A stretch of 15,465 nucleotides of DNA from an uncultured Clostridia bacterium (GTDB lineage: Bacteria; Bacillota; Clostridia; TANB77; CAG-508), in assembly GCA_934167435.1 (NCBI GenBank), contig CAKPKZ010000027.1, positions 1 to 15,465 of the forward strand, read 5' to 3'. Both the position numbers and the translations under genes were made by a program. Under the pieces are notes generated by a model, which was not told the DNA's origin, made no database searches, and saw only the letters and a list, made by a program, of their open reading frames with translations. Positions 1 to 7,240 of this stretch are shown in pieces. Every line of letters starts with the position of its first letter. The stretch's first letter is position 1.

Positions 1-93
1 TTAAATCTAATTAAATTATATTAAGTGTTTAAAAATATTGAAATCTAAGGAAATCCCCAGTTAAAAAAACTCATACATAACATTTTATAGAAA

Positions 94-122
94 TTGACAA
101 GCTAAAAAAAGTATGCTAAAAT
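94..122 (+). promoter_or_regulatory. sigma-A-type promoter of the GNAT-folC leader
   Basis: A perfect -35 TTGACA (94-99), a 17-base spacer and a -10 TAAAAT (117-122). Transcription should start near 129. No gene lies between here and the hairpin at 223, so the promoter appears to drive a leader of about 190 bases ahead of the acetyltransferase. Read directly from the sequence; activity is inferred. Confidence 0.75.
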
Positions 123-129
123 AAAAATA

Positions 130-222
130 CAATTTAAGAGTTTATCTAGGAAAATTAATTCTAAGCGATAAAGAACAATTTTTTTATATAACATTGTTTA
201 CACGAAGTAAGATATATAAAGG
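130..222 (+). promoter_or_regulatory. structured 5' leader upstream of the acetyltransferase
   Basis: This stretch has no start codon with a ribosome binding site, so I see no leader peptide. It can fold into small stems: TTTATC-TAG with CTA-AGC-GATAAA (about 141-172, with a bulge), AACAAT with ATTGTT (174-179 and 193-198), and TTAC with GTAA (198-201 and 207-210). The last two compete for shared bases. Together with the terminator-like hairpin that follows, this has the layout of a transcription attenuator, or of a small RNA of about 140 bases. It matches no riboswitch or T-box consensus that I recognise. Confidence 0.4.
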
Positions 223-270
223 GTCTTACAAAGGAGTCTTAAAAGAGTCTTTTGTAAGGCTTATTTTTAT
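223..270 (+). terminator. intrinsic terminator or attenuator before the GNAT gene
   Basis: A long hairpin: the arm beginning GTCTTACAAAGGAGTCTT pairs with the arm ending GTCTTTTGTAAGGC, giving about 17 pairs with one mismatch and two G-U wobbles. The tail is TTATTTTTAT. It lies after the promoter at 94-122 and about 50 bases before the GNAT start, so it should cut most transcripts short unless it is disrupted. Confidence 0.7.
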
Positions 271-320
271 ATAATAATACATAATGTATTAAATATTTTA
301 TTTAAAGAGGAGTGATATAT

Positions 321-881
321 ATGAAATATTTTAAAAAATTATTAGGTGATAGAATATATTTATCACCTAGAAATAGTGAAGATTTAGAAATTTTTACGGA
401 ATGGTTAAATGATTTTGAAACAACAGACTATATAGGAAGAAGTGGTATTTTAACAACATTAGCAGGAGAGAAGAAATACCTTGAAGAAAATTATAGTCCT
501 GAGGCTACATTTGTAATAGTAACAATTAAAAATGATAAAATGATTGGCACAGTATCTTTAGAAAAGATAGATAATATAAATAGAACTGCTACATTAGGTA
601 TTTTTATAGGAGATAAAAATTATAGAAGTCAAGGATATGGTACAGAGGCTATTAAATTGTTATTAGAATATGGTTTTAAATATATGAATTTATATAATAT
701 CAATTTAGATTTAATGGAATTTAATACTAGAGCGTTAAAATGCTATGAAAAATGTGGATTTAAAGAATATGGAAGAAGGAGAAAATGTAAGTTTATAAAT
801 GGGAGATATTATGATTGTATAAGTATGGATATATTGCAAGAAGAATTTAGAGGTGATTATATAAGAAATAAAAATATTTAA
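321..881 (+). CDS. GNAT family N-acetyltransferase, RimJ/RimL type
   Basis: Predicted cytosolic acetyl-CoA-dependent N-acetyltransferase of 186 residues. It opens with the RimJ/RimL-like pattern LLGDRIYLSPRNSEDLE. The acetyl-CoA loop is clear at about residues 102-120 (YRSQGYGTEAIKLLLEYGF, the R/Q-x-x-G-x-G/A motif). The usual C-terminal N-TRALKCYEKCGF segment follows, where Asn and Tyr contact the cofactor in this superfamily. I chose ATG 321 over the in-frame GTG at 312 because AAAGAGGAG (304-312) is then correctly spaced; the GTG overlaps that site. The gene follows a promoter and an attenuator-like hairpin and is 41 bases before folC, so the two are probably co-transcribed. The substrate cannot be told: a ribosomal protein, another protein N-terminus, a polyamine or a drug are all possible. 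The family call is firm. Confidence 0.88.
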   Translation: MKYFKKLLGDRIYLSPRNSEDLEIFTEWLNDFETTDYIGRSGILTTLAGEKKYLEENYSPEATFVIVTIKNDKMIGTVSLEKIDNINRTATLGIFIGDKNYRSQGYGTEAIKLLLEYGFKYMNLYNINLDLMEFNTRALKCYEKCGFKEYGRRRKCKFINGRYYDCISMDILQEEFRGDYIRNKNI

Positions 882-922
882 TATAAAGTAGTAAATAGTT
901 ATCAAGAAAAGGAGAATAAAAG

Positions 923-2215
923 ATGGATGTAGAAGAATATTTATCAAATTTTTTTAGGGGAACTAAAAATCCAAATTTAAAAGCCATGAAATTTTTAATG
1001 AATGAATTAGGGCACCCAGAAAATGAATTAGAAGCAATTCACATTGCAGGAACAAATGGAAAAGGCAGTGTAACTGAAGTGATTACAAATGTATTAATAA
1101 ATGAAGGATATACAGTTGGAAAATTTATTAGTCCGCATTTAATACATTATAATGAAAGAATAAGTGTAAATAATAATAATATCAGTAATATAGATATGGA
1201 AAAATTAATAAATAAAATTTATCCTTTTATAGAAAAATACAATTCTGAAAATAGTATACCTGTAACATTATTTGAATTAGAAACAACAATGGCATTTCTA
1301 TATTTTAAAGAAAAAAGATGTGACTTTGTTGTGTTAGAAACTGGACTAGGAGGATTGTATGATTGTACTAATATTATAAATAATACTCTTGTAAGTATTA
1401 TTACATCAATCGGTTACTATCATATGCATATACTCGGAAACACTTTACCAGAAATAGCATATCAAAAGGCAGGGATTATAAAACCAAATTCTAATACAGT
1501 GATATTTAATCAAGAAGCAGATATTAATAATGTATTTATTACCGAATGTAAAAATAAAAACAATAGTATACATATTGTAAAAAAATCAAATATTTCTAAT
1601 TATTCTTTTGATAATAATTTTCAATATTTTGATTATAAGAGTAATAAAAATTTAACTATAAATCTAAAAGGAAAAGTGCAAGTACAAAATGCATGTTTAT
1701 GCATTGAGACATTTGAAATATTAAAACAGATGGGATATCATATTAGAGAGGAAAATATTATAAGTGGGTTAAAAACAGTTGTACATAAAGGAAGAATGGA
1801 ACAATTGAATGATAAACCTATAATTATTTATGATGGTGCACACAACGAGCCAGCAATAAAGGAGCTTCAAGATATGGTAGAAATGTATTATCCTCAAAAG
1901 AAAAGGGTTTATATTATTTCGATATTAAAAAGAAAAGACTATAATAAAATGTTAAAGTTGTTAGCTAAAGATGAAGAGGCTTCATTTATATTAACCTCTG
2001 GAAATAATGATAATATCTATGCTTCAAAAGAGGAATTATATGATTGTATGAAAAAATTTACTGATATTAATAGAATAAATAAAAAAAATTTGTGTAATGC
2101 TGTAGAAGATGCAATTAATGGTAGTGATAATACAGTAAATTTTGTTATTGGTAGTTTTTATACATATGGTACTGTTATAGACAAAATACTAGAAATTAAA
2201 AATATAAAAAATTAA
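923..2215 (+). CDS. folC: folylpolyglutamate synthase / dihydrofolate synthase
   Basis: Cytosolic ATP-dependent ligase of the Mur ligase superfamily. It adds glutamate to folates and in many bacteria also makes dihydrofolate from dihydropteroate. The length of 430 residues is normal. Visible motifs are the P-loop HIAGTNGKGSV (40-50), SPHL (70-73), LETGLGGLYDCTN (138-150), the metal-site segment ITSIGYYHMHILG (160-172), QKAGIIK with the Lys expected to be carbamylated (Lys182), and the C-terminal DGAHN (304-308). The usual Asp-His of the metal segment reads Tyr-His (Y166-H167); the His ligand is kept. The start ATG has AAAAGGAG eight bases upstream. It probably shares the transcript of the acetyltransferase, and I see no clear terminator after it. 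It could be one of two FolC paralogues, given its substitutions. Confidence 0.92.
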   Translation: MDVEEYLSNFFRGTKNPNLKAMKFLMNELGHPENELEAIHIAGTNGKGSVTEVITNVLINEGYTVGKFISPHLIHYNERISVNNNNISNIDMEKLINKIYPFIEKYNSENSIPVTLFELETTMAFLYFKEKRCDFVVLETGLGGLYDCTNIINNTLVSIITSIGYYHMHILGNTLPEIAYQKAGIIKPNSNTVIFNQEADINNVFITECKNKNNSIHIVKKSNISNYSFDNNFQYFDYKSNKNLTINLKGKVQVQNACLCIETFEILKQMGYHIREENIISGLKTVVHKGRMEQLNDKPIIIYDGAHNEPAIKELQDMVEMYYPQKKRVYIISILKRKDYNKMLKLLAKDEEASFILTSGNNDNIYASKEELYDCMKKFTDINRINKKNLCNAVEDAINGSDNTVNFVIGSFYTYGTVIDKILEIKNIKN

Positions 2216-2296
2216 TATAGGTGATATTATAATTTAGTATTGTGAATAATTATAAAAAATTGGTAAGAATTGCAAATGTTTTAAGTTTAGTTTAAT

Positions 2297-2325
2297 TTGA
2301 CTAAAACAACAAAGATTATTATAAT
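2297..2325 (+). promoter_or_regulatory. promoter of the rhodanese-Big2 gene
   Basis: TTGACT (2297-2302), a 17-base spacer and a perfect TATAAT (2320-2325). The start would lie near 2332, leaving a short leader with AGAGGGGAGG before the ATG at 2358. Confidence 0.75.
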
Positions 2326-2357
2326 TATAGTAGATATATAAGAGGGGAGGAATTGTA

Positions 2358-3908
2358 ATGAATAAAAGAAGAAAAATAATAATTTTTATTTCTGTTCTTA
2401 TAATTTTTAGCTTATTAGGTTATATATTTTTAGTAGCAAATAAAAATACAACAGACACCGTAAATACGGAAGTAAGTAAATTAAAAGAATTGCCAGTGCC
2501 AGAAATTACTGGAGGAGAAAGAGGAGAACTTGGAATAGATAAGAATATAAATGAGGCTACAATTGATGATTATCTTAATAGAGAAGACGCCGTTTATAGA
2601 GATATGAGAATGTTAGAAGATCCAGGTAATTATGAAAAGATTGGTGGAGATAGATTTTTATCTGGGTATATTGAAGGGTTTCAAGTAATACCTTTACCAT
2701 ATATAATTCCAGTTACTGGATTGCCAAGTGAAGTAGGAGATACATACACAGGTACTACATTATTTTACAATGATGATGGAAGGTATATAGCAAATTATGA
2801 GGAGTCAATGGAAATTATTGAGAAAATTTTTCCAAAGGACAAAGTAATCTTTCTAATGTGCGGCGGCGGTGGATATTCAGGAATGACCAAAAATTTTTTA
2901 GTATCACTAGGATGGGACGAAAATAAAATATATAATGCAGGTGGTTACTGGTATTATAGAGGCAATCATAGTGTAAATGTAAAAAAAGAAGTTAATGGAG
3001 TTATATCTTATGATTTTAACAGTGTTCCATATCACAATATAGAATTTGATAAATTAACAAAATCAGCTAATTATAAAGCACCTGTAATTAAAGTTACTGA
3101 AGTAAAAATAAATACTTCAAAAATTGAAATTGAAGAGGGCAGTTCATTTAAATTAAATGCAATTGTATTACCTAATGAAGCAACAAACAAAAAAATAAAA
3201 TGGACAAGTAGTAATAATAATGTAGCAACCGTAACTAATGAAGGATTAGTAAAAGCAGTAGGAGCGGGAAATGCTACTATAACAGTTGAATCTGTTGATG
3301 AAAATAAGACTGCTTCGTGTAAAGTTACTGTAAATAAAAAAGAAGTAAGTACACGTATTAAAATAGATAATTTATCAAAAGAAATTGAGGAATTTTCATT
3401 ATATAATCTAGAAAAAATACGTCAAGAATTTTCAATTGAAGAATATAACTCAGATGGTACTCCTAATATGAAGTATCATGAGATTACACCAGATGGTAGT
3501 ATTGTAGTTAATAATTTATGGAGAGAAAATTATAATAAAGAGCAAGAAAAAATAGAACAGGCTATAAATAATAGAATAAGAATTATTAACAATTTAATAG
3601 ATACGAAAAAATCTTTTATTATCCTAATTCATACTAAAGAGTGTGAAGAAAGAACATACTCGGTTTTAGAGGGTGCTGAAAAAATATTGAAGCAAAATAA
3701 TTATTCATACTTCGATGTTGGTACTTCTGTAGTAGATGGAGATGAAACTCTTGAAAAATCAAAATTAGATTTGAATAAATTAAATGCAGGTTCTGTTGCT
3801 ATTATAAAAAATGGAGAAATTTATGCAAGTATAAATCCAAATGTTGATTCAATTAAGAATGATGAAGAGACTAAAAACTGGTTAAGCAAATATATCGATA
3901 TAGAGTAA
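2358..3908 (+). CDS. membrane-anchored rhodanese-like / Big2 / thioredoxin-like fusion
   Basis: A 516-residue extracytoplasmic protein with four parts. Residues 1-27 are a signal anchor (KRRK then a hydrophobic stretch at 7-26, no lipobox Cys). Residues about 66-205 look rhodanese-like: a DDYLNREDAVYRD start, then VIFLMCGGGGYSGMTKNFL with the putative catalytic Cys168, and a KIYNAGGYWYY ending. Residues about 245-326 are a bacterial Ig-like Big2 domain (LPNEATNKKIKWTSSN, VATVTNEGLVKAVGAGNATITV). Residues about 418-514 resemble a thioredoxin fold (SFIILIHTKECEERTYSVLE, then AGSVAIIKNGEIYASI), but a single Cys429 in C-E-E-R replaces CxxC. The rhodanese loop also lacks the usual closing Arg. It has its own promoter and terminator, so it looks monocistronic. 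A role in surface thiol or sulfur chemistry is inferred. Domain order is solid; the last domain is less sure. Confidence 0.8.
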   Translation: MNKRRKIIIFISVLIIFSLLGYIFLVANKNTTDTVNTEVSKLKELPVPEITGGERGELGIDKNINEATIDDYLNREDAVYRDMRMLEDPGNYEKIGGDRFLSGYIEGFQVIPLPYIIPVTGLPSEVGDTYTGTTLFYNDDGRYIANYEESMEIIEKIFPKDKVIFLMCGGGGYSGMTKNFLVSLGWDENKIYNAGGYWYYRGNHSVNVKKEVNGVISYDFNSVPYHNIEFDKLTKSANYKAPVIKVTEVKINTSKIEIEEGSSFKLNAIVLPNEATNKKIKWTSSNNNVATVTNEGLVKAVGAGNATITVESVDENKTASCKVTVNKKEVSTRIKIDNLSKEIEEFSLYNLEKIRQEFSIEEYNSDGTPNMKYHEITPDGSIVVNNLWRENYNKEQEKIEQAINNRIRIINNLIDTKKSFIILIHTKECEERTYSVLEGAEKILKQNNYSYFDVGTSVVDGDETLEKSKLDLNKLNAGSVAIIKNGEIYASINPNVDSIKNDEETKNWLSKYIDIE

Positions 3909-3971
3909 ATGGCAAAAAATTATATATATTCACTAGCAATTTGTTAACTTTTTTATTGACTGTTTATAAAG

Positions 3972-4000
3972 ACCGTAAGTTATGCAACTTACGGTTTTTA
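3972..4000 (+). terminator. intrinsic terminator of the rhodanese-Big2 gene
   Basis: A perfect 10-bp stem, ACCGTAAGTT (3972-3981) and AACTTACGGT (3986-3995), with loop ATGC and a TTTTTA tail. It lies between two convergent genes and may also serve the minus-strand CYTH gene, whose stop is at 4011; the minus-strand U-tract is weaker. Confidence 0.85.
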
Positions 4001-4010
4001 TAATTATGTA

Positions 4011-4589
4011 TTATCTGTTTAAAATTTTATTTAATGCATCTTCAGCTTTTTTTACAAAATAGTTATCTTTTTCAATTGGTATTTCTAATTTCATTACCAA
4101 TTTTTTTAATTTGTCCACTGTGTCAAAATTATCATCTGTTTCTATCTCTATTAAAGTATTATTATTTTCTATAAATTTTAATGCTAATTTAATTTTATCT
4201 TTATAATAAATTACATCGCTTTCTTTAATATTCATAATTTCATAATACCCAATTTCATTAAATAGGTTTATTCCATCTTTAATGTCCAATATGTCACAAT
4301 TAATTGCTTTTTGGTTTATAATTTCTCCGTTTTCATTAATATTTTTCTTTTTGAAAGTTAATTTTTGAGTTATCTTATTATTGTTAACAATATATCTTAC
4401 AATTATAGCCTTTGATAATATTTCTCTTGTTGTTAAATGTTCAATATCCAAATCTTTTGGAATTAAATAATAATCATCAAGCGTAAATTTTCTACCTTCG
4501 GTAAAGCCATTACTAGTTAAAAGTTTTATTAATTCATTATTTGTACAAGTAATCTTAATTGTAATTTCGTTTGCTTCCTTTACAGACAT
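4011..4589 (-). CDS. CYTH domain protein
   Basis: A 192-residue cytosolic protein with the layout of the CYTH superfamily (class IV adenylate cyclase, triphosphatases), which hydrolyses or cyclises triphosphates inside a beta-barrel lined with charged residues. Seen in order: an N-terminal EITIKI strand (8-13), DDYYLIP (38-44), AIIVRYI (61-67, the position of the A-x-R-x-R strand), QKLTFKKK (75-82), and KIKLALKFI...LIEIET (132-151, the closing strands with E148 and E150). The signature ExExK is degraded to E-I-T-I-K, so one acidic metal-binding residue is lost (Thr10). Start: AAGGAGAG lies just upstream of the ATG. It is monocistronic, divergent from the methyltransferase, with its own promoter at 4631-4659. 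Whether it is an active triphosphatase or a binding protein is unknown. Confidence 0.75.
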   Translation of the reverse strand: MSVKEANEITIKITCTNNELIKLLTSNGFTEGRKFTLDDYYLIPKDLDIEHLTTREILSKAIIVRYIVNNNKITQKLTFKKKNINENGEIINQKAINCDILDIKDGINLFNEIGYYEIMNIKESDVIYYKDKIKLALKFIENNNTLIEIETDDNFDTVDKLKKLVMKLEIPIEKDNYFVKKAEDALNKILNR

Positions 4590-4630
4590 GTTTAACTCTC
4601 CTTATATTATTAGATATTATTTTATGTTAT

Positions 4631-4659
4631 ATTTTAACATTATCTATTGTATATGTCGA
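4631..4659 (-). promoter_or_regulatory. promoter of the CYTH gene
   Basis: On the minus strand: TCGACA (4659-4654), a 17-base spacer and TAAAAT (4636-4631). This leaves a leader of about 35 bases before the ATG at 4589. I could not find an equally good plus-strand promoter for the divergent methyltransferase. Confidence 0.6.
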
Positions 4660-4719
4660 TAGTTTGTGGTTAAATATTTTATAAATAATTAAGAGTAAAA
4701 GATTGGAGAATTTAGATAT

Positions 4720-5319
4720 ATGAACAATTGGAATAATTATCATAAAATTACTAACAATAAACCACCTAGTAAGAATATTATAAAATTTATAAAGAAATAT
4801 AACAATTTAACAGGAAATGCAATTGATTTAGGATGTGGGGCAGGATGTGACACAATATACTTAATTGAGCATGATTGGAATGTTCTAGCAATAGATGCAA
4901 CTAATGTTGAAAATACAATAAGAAATAAACTAAGTTGTGAAAGACAAGATAAATTTAATTTTCAAGTTCAAAAATTTGAAGAATTGCATTTACCAAAGTG
5001 TGATTTAATTATATCAAATAATGCATTACCTTTCTGTAACAAAGATTATTTTTATAATATGTGGAAAGAAATATGTAATAGCATAAATTCAAATGGATTT
5101 TTTGTTGGAAATTTCTTTGGATTAAAGGACGAATGGAACACAGAATCAGATAAAAGAACGTTTTTAAGTAAGAAGAATGTACTTGAATTATTTAAGGATT
5201 TTGAAATTTTAGAAATTGAGGAGATTGAAAAAGATAGACCAACCGCTTTAGGAAAGATGAAGCATTGGCATACTTTTGAAGTTATTGCAAGGAAAAAGGA
5301 TTTTGACAACAATAAATAA
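4720..5319 (+). CDS. class I SAM-dependent methyltransferase, TehB-like
   Basis: A 199-residue cytosolic enzyme predicted to transfer a methyl group from S-adenosylmethionine. Motif I is textbook: NAIDLGCGAGCDTIYL (33-48), followed by the acidic end of strand 2 (VLAIDAT, Asp59) and DLIISNNALPFCNKD (95-109) at the motif IV position. The N-terminal NYHKITNNKPPS (6-17) and the small size resemble the TehB/UbiE-like group, but the substrate is not deducible. The start has TGGAGA about 10 bases upstream. It lies 36 bases before the YrdC gene in the same direction, so the two probably form an operon with the small frame at 5972. The fold is certain; the specific name is not. Confidence 0.85.
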   Translation: MNNWNNYHKITNNKPPSKNIIKFIKKYNNLTGNAIDLGCGAGCDTIYLIEHDWNVLAIDATNVENTIRNKLSCERQDKFNFQVQKFEELHLPKCDLIISNNALPFCNKDYFYNMWKEICNSINSNGFFVGNFFGLKDEWNTESDKRTFLSKKNVLELFKDFEILEIEEIEKDRPTALGKMKHWHTFEVIARKKDFDNNK

Positions 5320-5355
5320 GATTAGAGAAACAAGAAGAAAAAAGAGGAATTAAAA

Positions 5356-5985
5356 ATGATAAAAAGATATAAAGAAAGTGAAATAGAAGAGTTAGCAAAT
5401 ATATTAAAAAAAGATGGCATTATAAGTGTTCCTACTGATACGGTATATGGAATATGTGCCAGAATAGATTCCAATATAGCTCATGACAAATTAATAAAGA
5501 TAAAAAAACGTCCAATTGAAAAATCATTTCCTGTAATGTGTGCAAATGAAGAACAAATAAAAAGTATAGCTATTGTAAATAACATAGCAGAAAAATTAAT
5601 TAAAGCTTTTATGCCAGGTCCAATAACATTAGTATTAAAGAAAAATAAAGATTTACCAAAGTATATAACAAACGGAAAAAATACAATTGCAGTTAGAATG
5701 GCAACGTCAAAAGCTATAGAAAAGTTAATTATAGAAACTGAAAGTCCAATATTTATGACAAGTGCTAATCAAAGTGGGAAGGCAGAGTGTTCTAATTTAG
5801 ATGAAATAGAACAATGTTGTCCACTTTTAGATGGAATGATGGAGGGAAATATTATTTTTTCAAAGGGGAGTACAATAGTAGATTGCACTTCAGAAAAAAT
5901 AAAAATATTAAGAGAAGGTCCAATATCAATAAATCATATAAATAATATAATTTATAGGAGGAAAATAAAACATGGAAAGTTTTGA
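5356..5985 (+). CDS. Sua5/YciO/YrdC family protein, probable threonylcarbamoyl-AMP synthase
   Basis: A 209-residue single YrdC domain. This family makes L-threonylcarbamoyl-AMP from Thr, bicarbonate and ATP, the first step of t6A formation at tRNA position 37. Visible motifs: DGIISVPTDTVYGICA (20-35), KIKKRPIEKSFPVM (48-61, the KRP nucleotide/threonine site), PGPITLVL (87-94), IAVRMA (111-116), and SPIFMTSANQSGK (130-142). The length fits the short TsaC type, without the extra Sua5 C-terminal domain. GAGGAA precedes the start. It follows the methyltransferase by 36 bases. The coding end (TGA) overlaps the ribosome binding site and start of the next small frame. Clostridia can carry a longer Sua5 elsewhere, so this copy could be a YciO-like paralogue. 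Confidence 0.88.
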   Translation: MIKRYKESEIEELANILKKDGIISVPTDTVYGICARIDSNIAHDKLIKIKKRPIEKSFPVMCANEEQIKSIAIVNNIAEKLIKAFMPGPITLVLKKNKDLPKYITNGKNTIAVRMATSKAIEKLIIETESPIFMTSANQSGKAECSNLDEIEQCCPLLDGMMEGNIIFSKGSTIVDCTSEKIKILREGPISINHINNIIYRRKIKHGKF

Positions 5986-6040
5986 GGTACCTAATAGATA
6001 TGGAGAATTTGCAGTAGCAACTAGAGAAAAATATCACTAA
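5972..6040 (+). CDS. 22-codon reading frame with a strong ribosome binding site
   Basis: AGGAGG (5956-5961) sits 10 bases before an ATG at 5972, which opens a 22-residue frame beginning MESFEVPNRYGEFAVATR and ending in TAA at 6038. It overlaps the last codons of the YrdC gene in another frame, a typical translational-coupling layout. The peptide is polar, looks like the start of a soluble protein, and resembles nothing I know. It may be a real small protein or the 5' stump of a deleted gene. Nothing recognisable follows up to 6113. Confidence 0.45.
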   Translation: MESFEVPNRYGEFAVATREKYH

Positions 6041-6113
6041 AAGTGGGATTGCATAGAGTGATGTATGCTTTGATTATTGAGGATAAAAGAAGGTAAAAAG
6101 TGAGTTTAGTTTT

Positions 6114-6566
6114 ATGATTAGAAAGATATTTTCAAATTTTATAAAAATAGTATTAATAATTTCACCAATTATTGTTTTATATATCAATTTTATTAATACA
6201 TTTTGGGGATCTATATATAAATTAGATGTTAACACAGGAAATATTACGGTTATTCAAGAATTACTACATAAAGATAATATTAAAATTGAAAATTTAAACA
6301 ATGTGGTTAAAATTGAACTATGTGGTCAGGGATTATGTAATTATGATAGTTTAGATTTTTATTATAGTGACGGTAAAATCAAATCAGTTAAATTATATAT
6401 TAATAAACAACATTATTATATATACGAATACTTATATAAAAATACTTTTAATTATGACGACGTATTTAAATTTTCTATATTTATAAGTCTATTAACAATT
6501 GGCGTAACTATATTTGTTGAAATTAAAAAGAAAAAATCTGTAGATAATAAAAATTACAATCGATAA
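6114..6566 (+). CDS. hypothetical membrane protein with two TM segments
   Basis: A 150-residue protein that I do not recognise. Residues about 8-28 are hydrophobic after a basic start (MIRKIFSNFIK). Residues 30-115 form an extracytoplasmic domain rich in polar residues, with two Cys in LCGQGLC (69-75). Residues about 118-136 are a second hydrophobic segment followed by KKKKS, so both ends should be cytoplasmic. The ATG has only a weak upstream AAGGT at poor spacing. It ends 14 bases before the nucleotidyltransferase-like gene, so the two may be co-transcribed. The two Cys could form a disulfide loop outside the membrane; this is inference. Confidence 0.65.
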   Translation: MIRKIFSNFIKIVLIISPIIVLYINFINTFWGSIYKLDVNTGNITVIQELLHKDNIKIENLNNVVKIELCGQGLCNYDSLDFYYSDGKIKSVKLYINKQHYYIYEYLYKNTFNYDDVFKFSIFISLLTIGVTIFVEIKKKKSVDNKNYNR

Positions 6567-6580
6567 GGAGGAAATGTAAT

Positions 6581-6967
6581 ATGGAGAAAAGAATGAACAA
6601 AGAAGAATTAATAAAGTTGATTGAAAGCTTGAAGGTAAATAAAGAAGAGTATTGGATTTTATCTAGCGGGGCATTAGTTATACGTGGTATATATCAAGAT
6701 GCCGGAGATTTAGATATTGCAGTTACTGAGAAAGGGTTACAAGAATTAAAAAATAATTATAATTTAAAGAAAAAAGATAATGGTTGCTATATAGTAACTG
6801 ATAAAATAGAATGTGTTGTTGATACAAAAGAATCATGGAAAATAGAAAAATATGGAGAATATAATTTGCAAAGTATTGAAAAATATTATGAATTTTTAAA
6901 AAAGAGTAATAGAGAAAAGGATAAAGCAAGAATACCACTAATTGAAGAATATATAAAAAATAGATAA
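6581..6967 (+). CDS. minimal nucleotidyltransferase-fold protein
   Basis: A 128-residue protein of the DNA polymerase beta-like nucleotidyltransferase superfamily. It shows the usual sequence: a helix, YWILSSGALVIRGI (24-37, the Gly-Ser/Gly strand and helix), GDLDIAV (42-48) with the paired metal-binding Asp43 and Asp45, and KIECVVD (75-81) where the third acidic residue is expected. The C-terminal SNREKDKARIPLIEEYI (109-125) resembles the KD-x-x-D helix of small NTase proteins. A very good AAGGAGG lies upstream of ATG 6581. It probably shares a transcript with the membrane protein before it and is followed by a hairpin terminator. Such proteins include antitoxins and toxins (MNT/HEPN, AbiEii), but no HEPN or AbiEi partner is present. 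The substrate is unknown. Confidence 0.72.
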   Translation: MEKRMNKEELIKLIESLKVNKEEYWILSSGALVIRGIYQDAGDLDIAVTEKGLQELKNNYNLKKKDNGCYIVTDKIECVVDTKESWKIEKYGEYNLQSIEKYYEFLKKSNREKDKARIPLIEEYIKNR

Positions 6968-6983
6968 ACTGTAATTATAAAAA

Positions 6984-7020
6984 AGCAGATAGTAGATAGT
7001 TGAAATTATCTGCTCTTTTA
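6984..7020 (+). terminator. probable terminator after the nucleotidyltransferase gene
   Basis: AGCAGATA (6984-6991) pairs with TATCTGCT (7007-7014) over a 15-base loop, followed by CTTTTAG. The stem is only 8 bp, but it is placed right behind the stop codon at 6967. Confidence 0.6.
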
Positions 7021-7071
7021 GTATATAATAACAAAAAATATATAAACCATAATTTGAAAGTGAGAATAAAT

Positions 7072-7197
7072 ATGACATTATTAATTGAATGTATTGTATT
7101 ATGTTTGCTTTTTTATATATTAAACATAATCTCATATAAAAAAGACCCTTTGTCTGGTATTCATAATTTGCCAAAGGTTTTATGTATTCATTTATAA
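7072..7197 (+). pseudogene. truncated small membrane protein gene
   Basis: From ATG 7072 the frame gives 41 residues: a hydrophobic helix (about 2-22), then SYKKDPLSGIHNLPK and an abrupt end, LCIHL-stop. The helix followed by a D-P-x-x-G-I-x-N-L-P segment recalls the N-terminus of longer hypothetical membrane proteins of Clostridia, in which further helices follow; here they are missing. The frame is open upstream to 7000, but that part runs through the terminator of the previous gene and is not coding. There is no strong ribosome binding site. The break lies next to the missing 5' end of the following pseudogene, so one deletion may have removed both. Confidence 0.5.
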
Positions 7198-7240
7198 TCT
7201 GGTATAACTATAAATATATTCTGCTTAAAATAAAAAAGTA

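Noticed and set aside
312..320. GTG start extending the acetyltransferase by three codons
   Set aside because: It overlaps the AGAGGAG ribosome binding site, which is correctly spaced for ATG 321.
7000..7071. Upstream extension of the small membrane ORF from ATG 7000
   Set aside because: It runs through the terminator stem of the previous gene and has no ribosome binding site.
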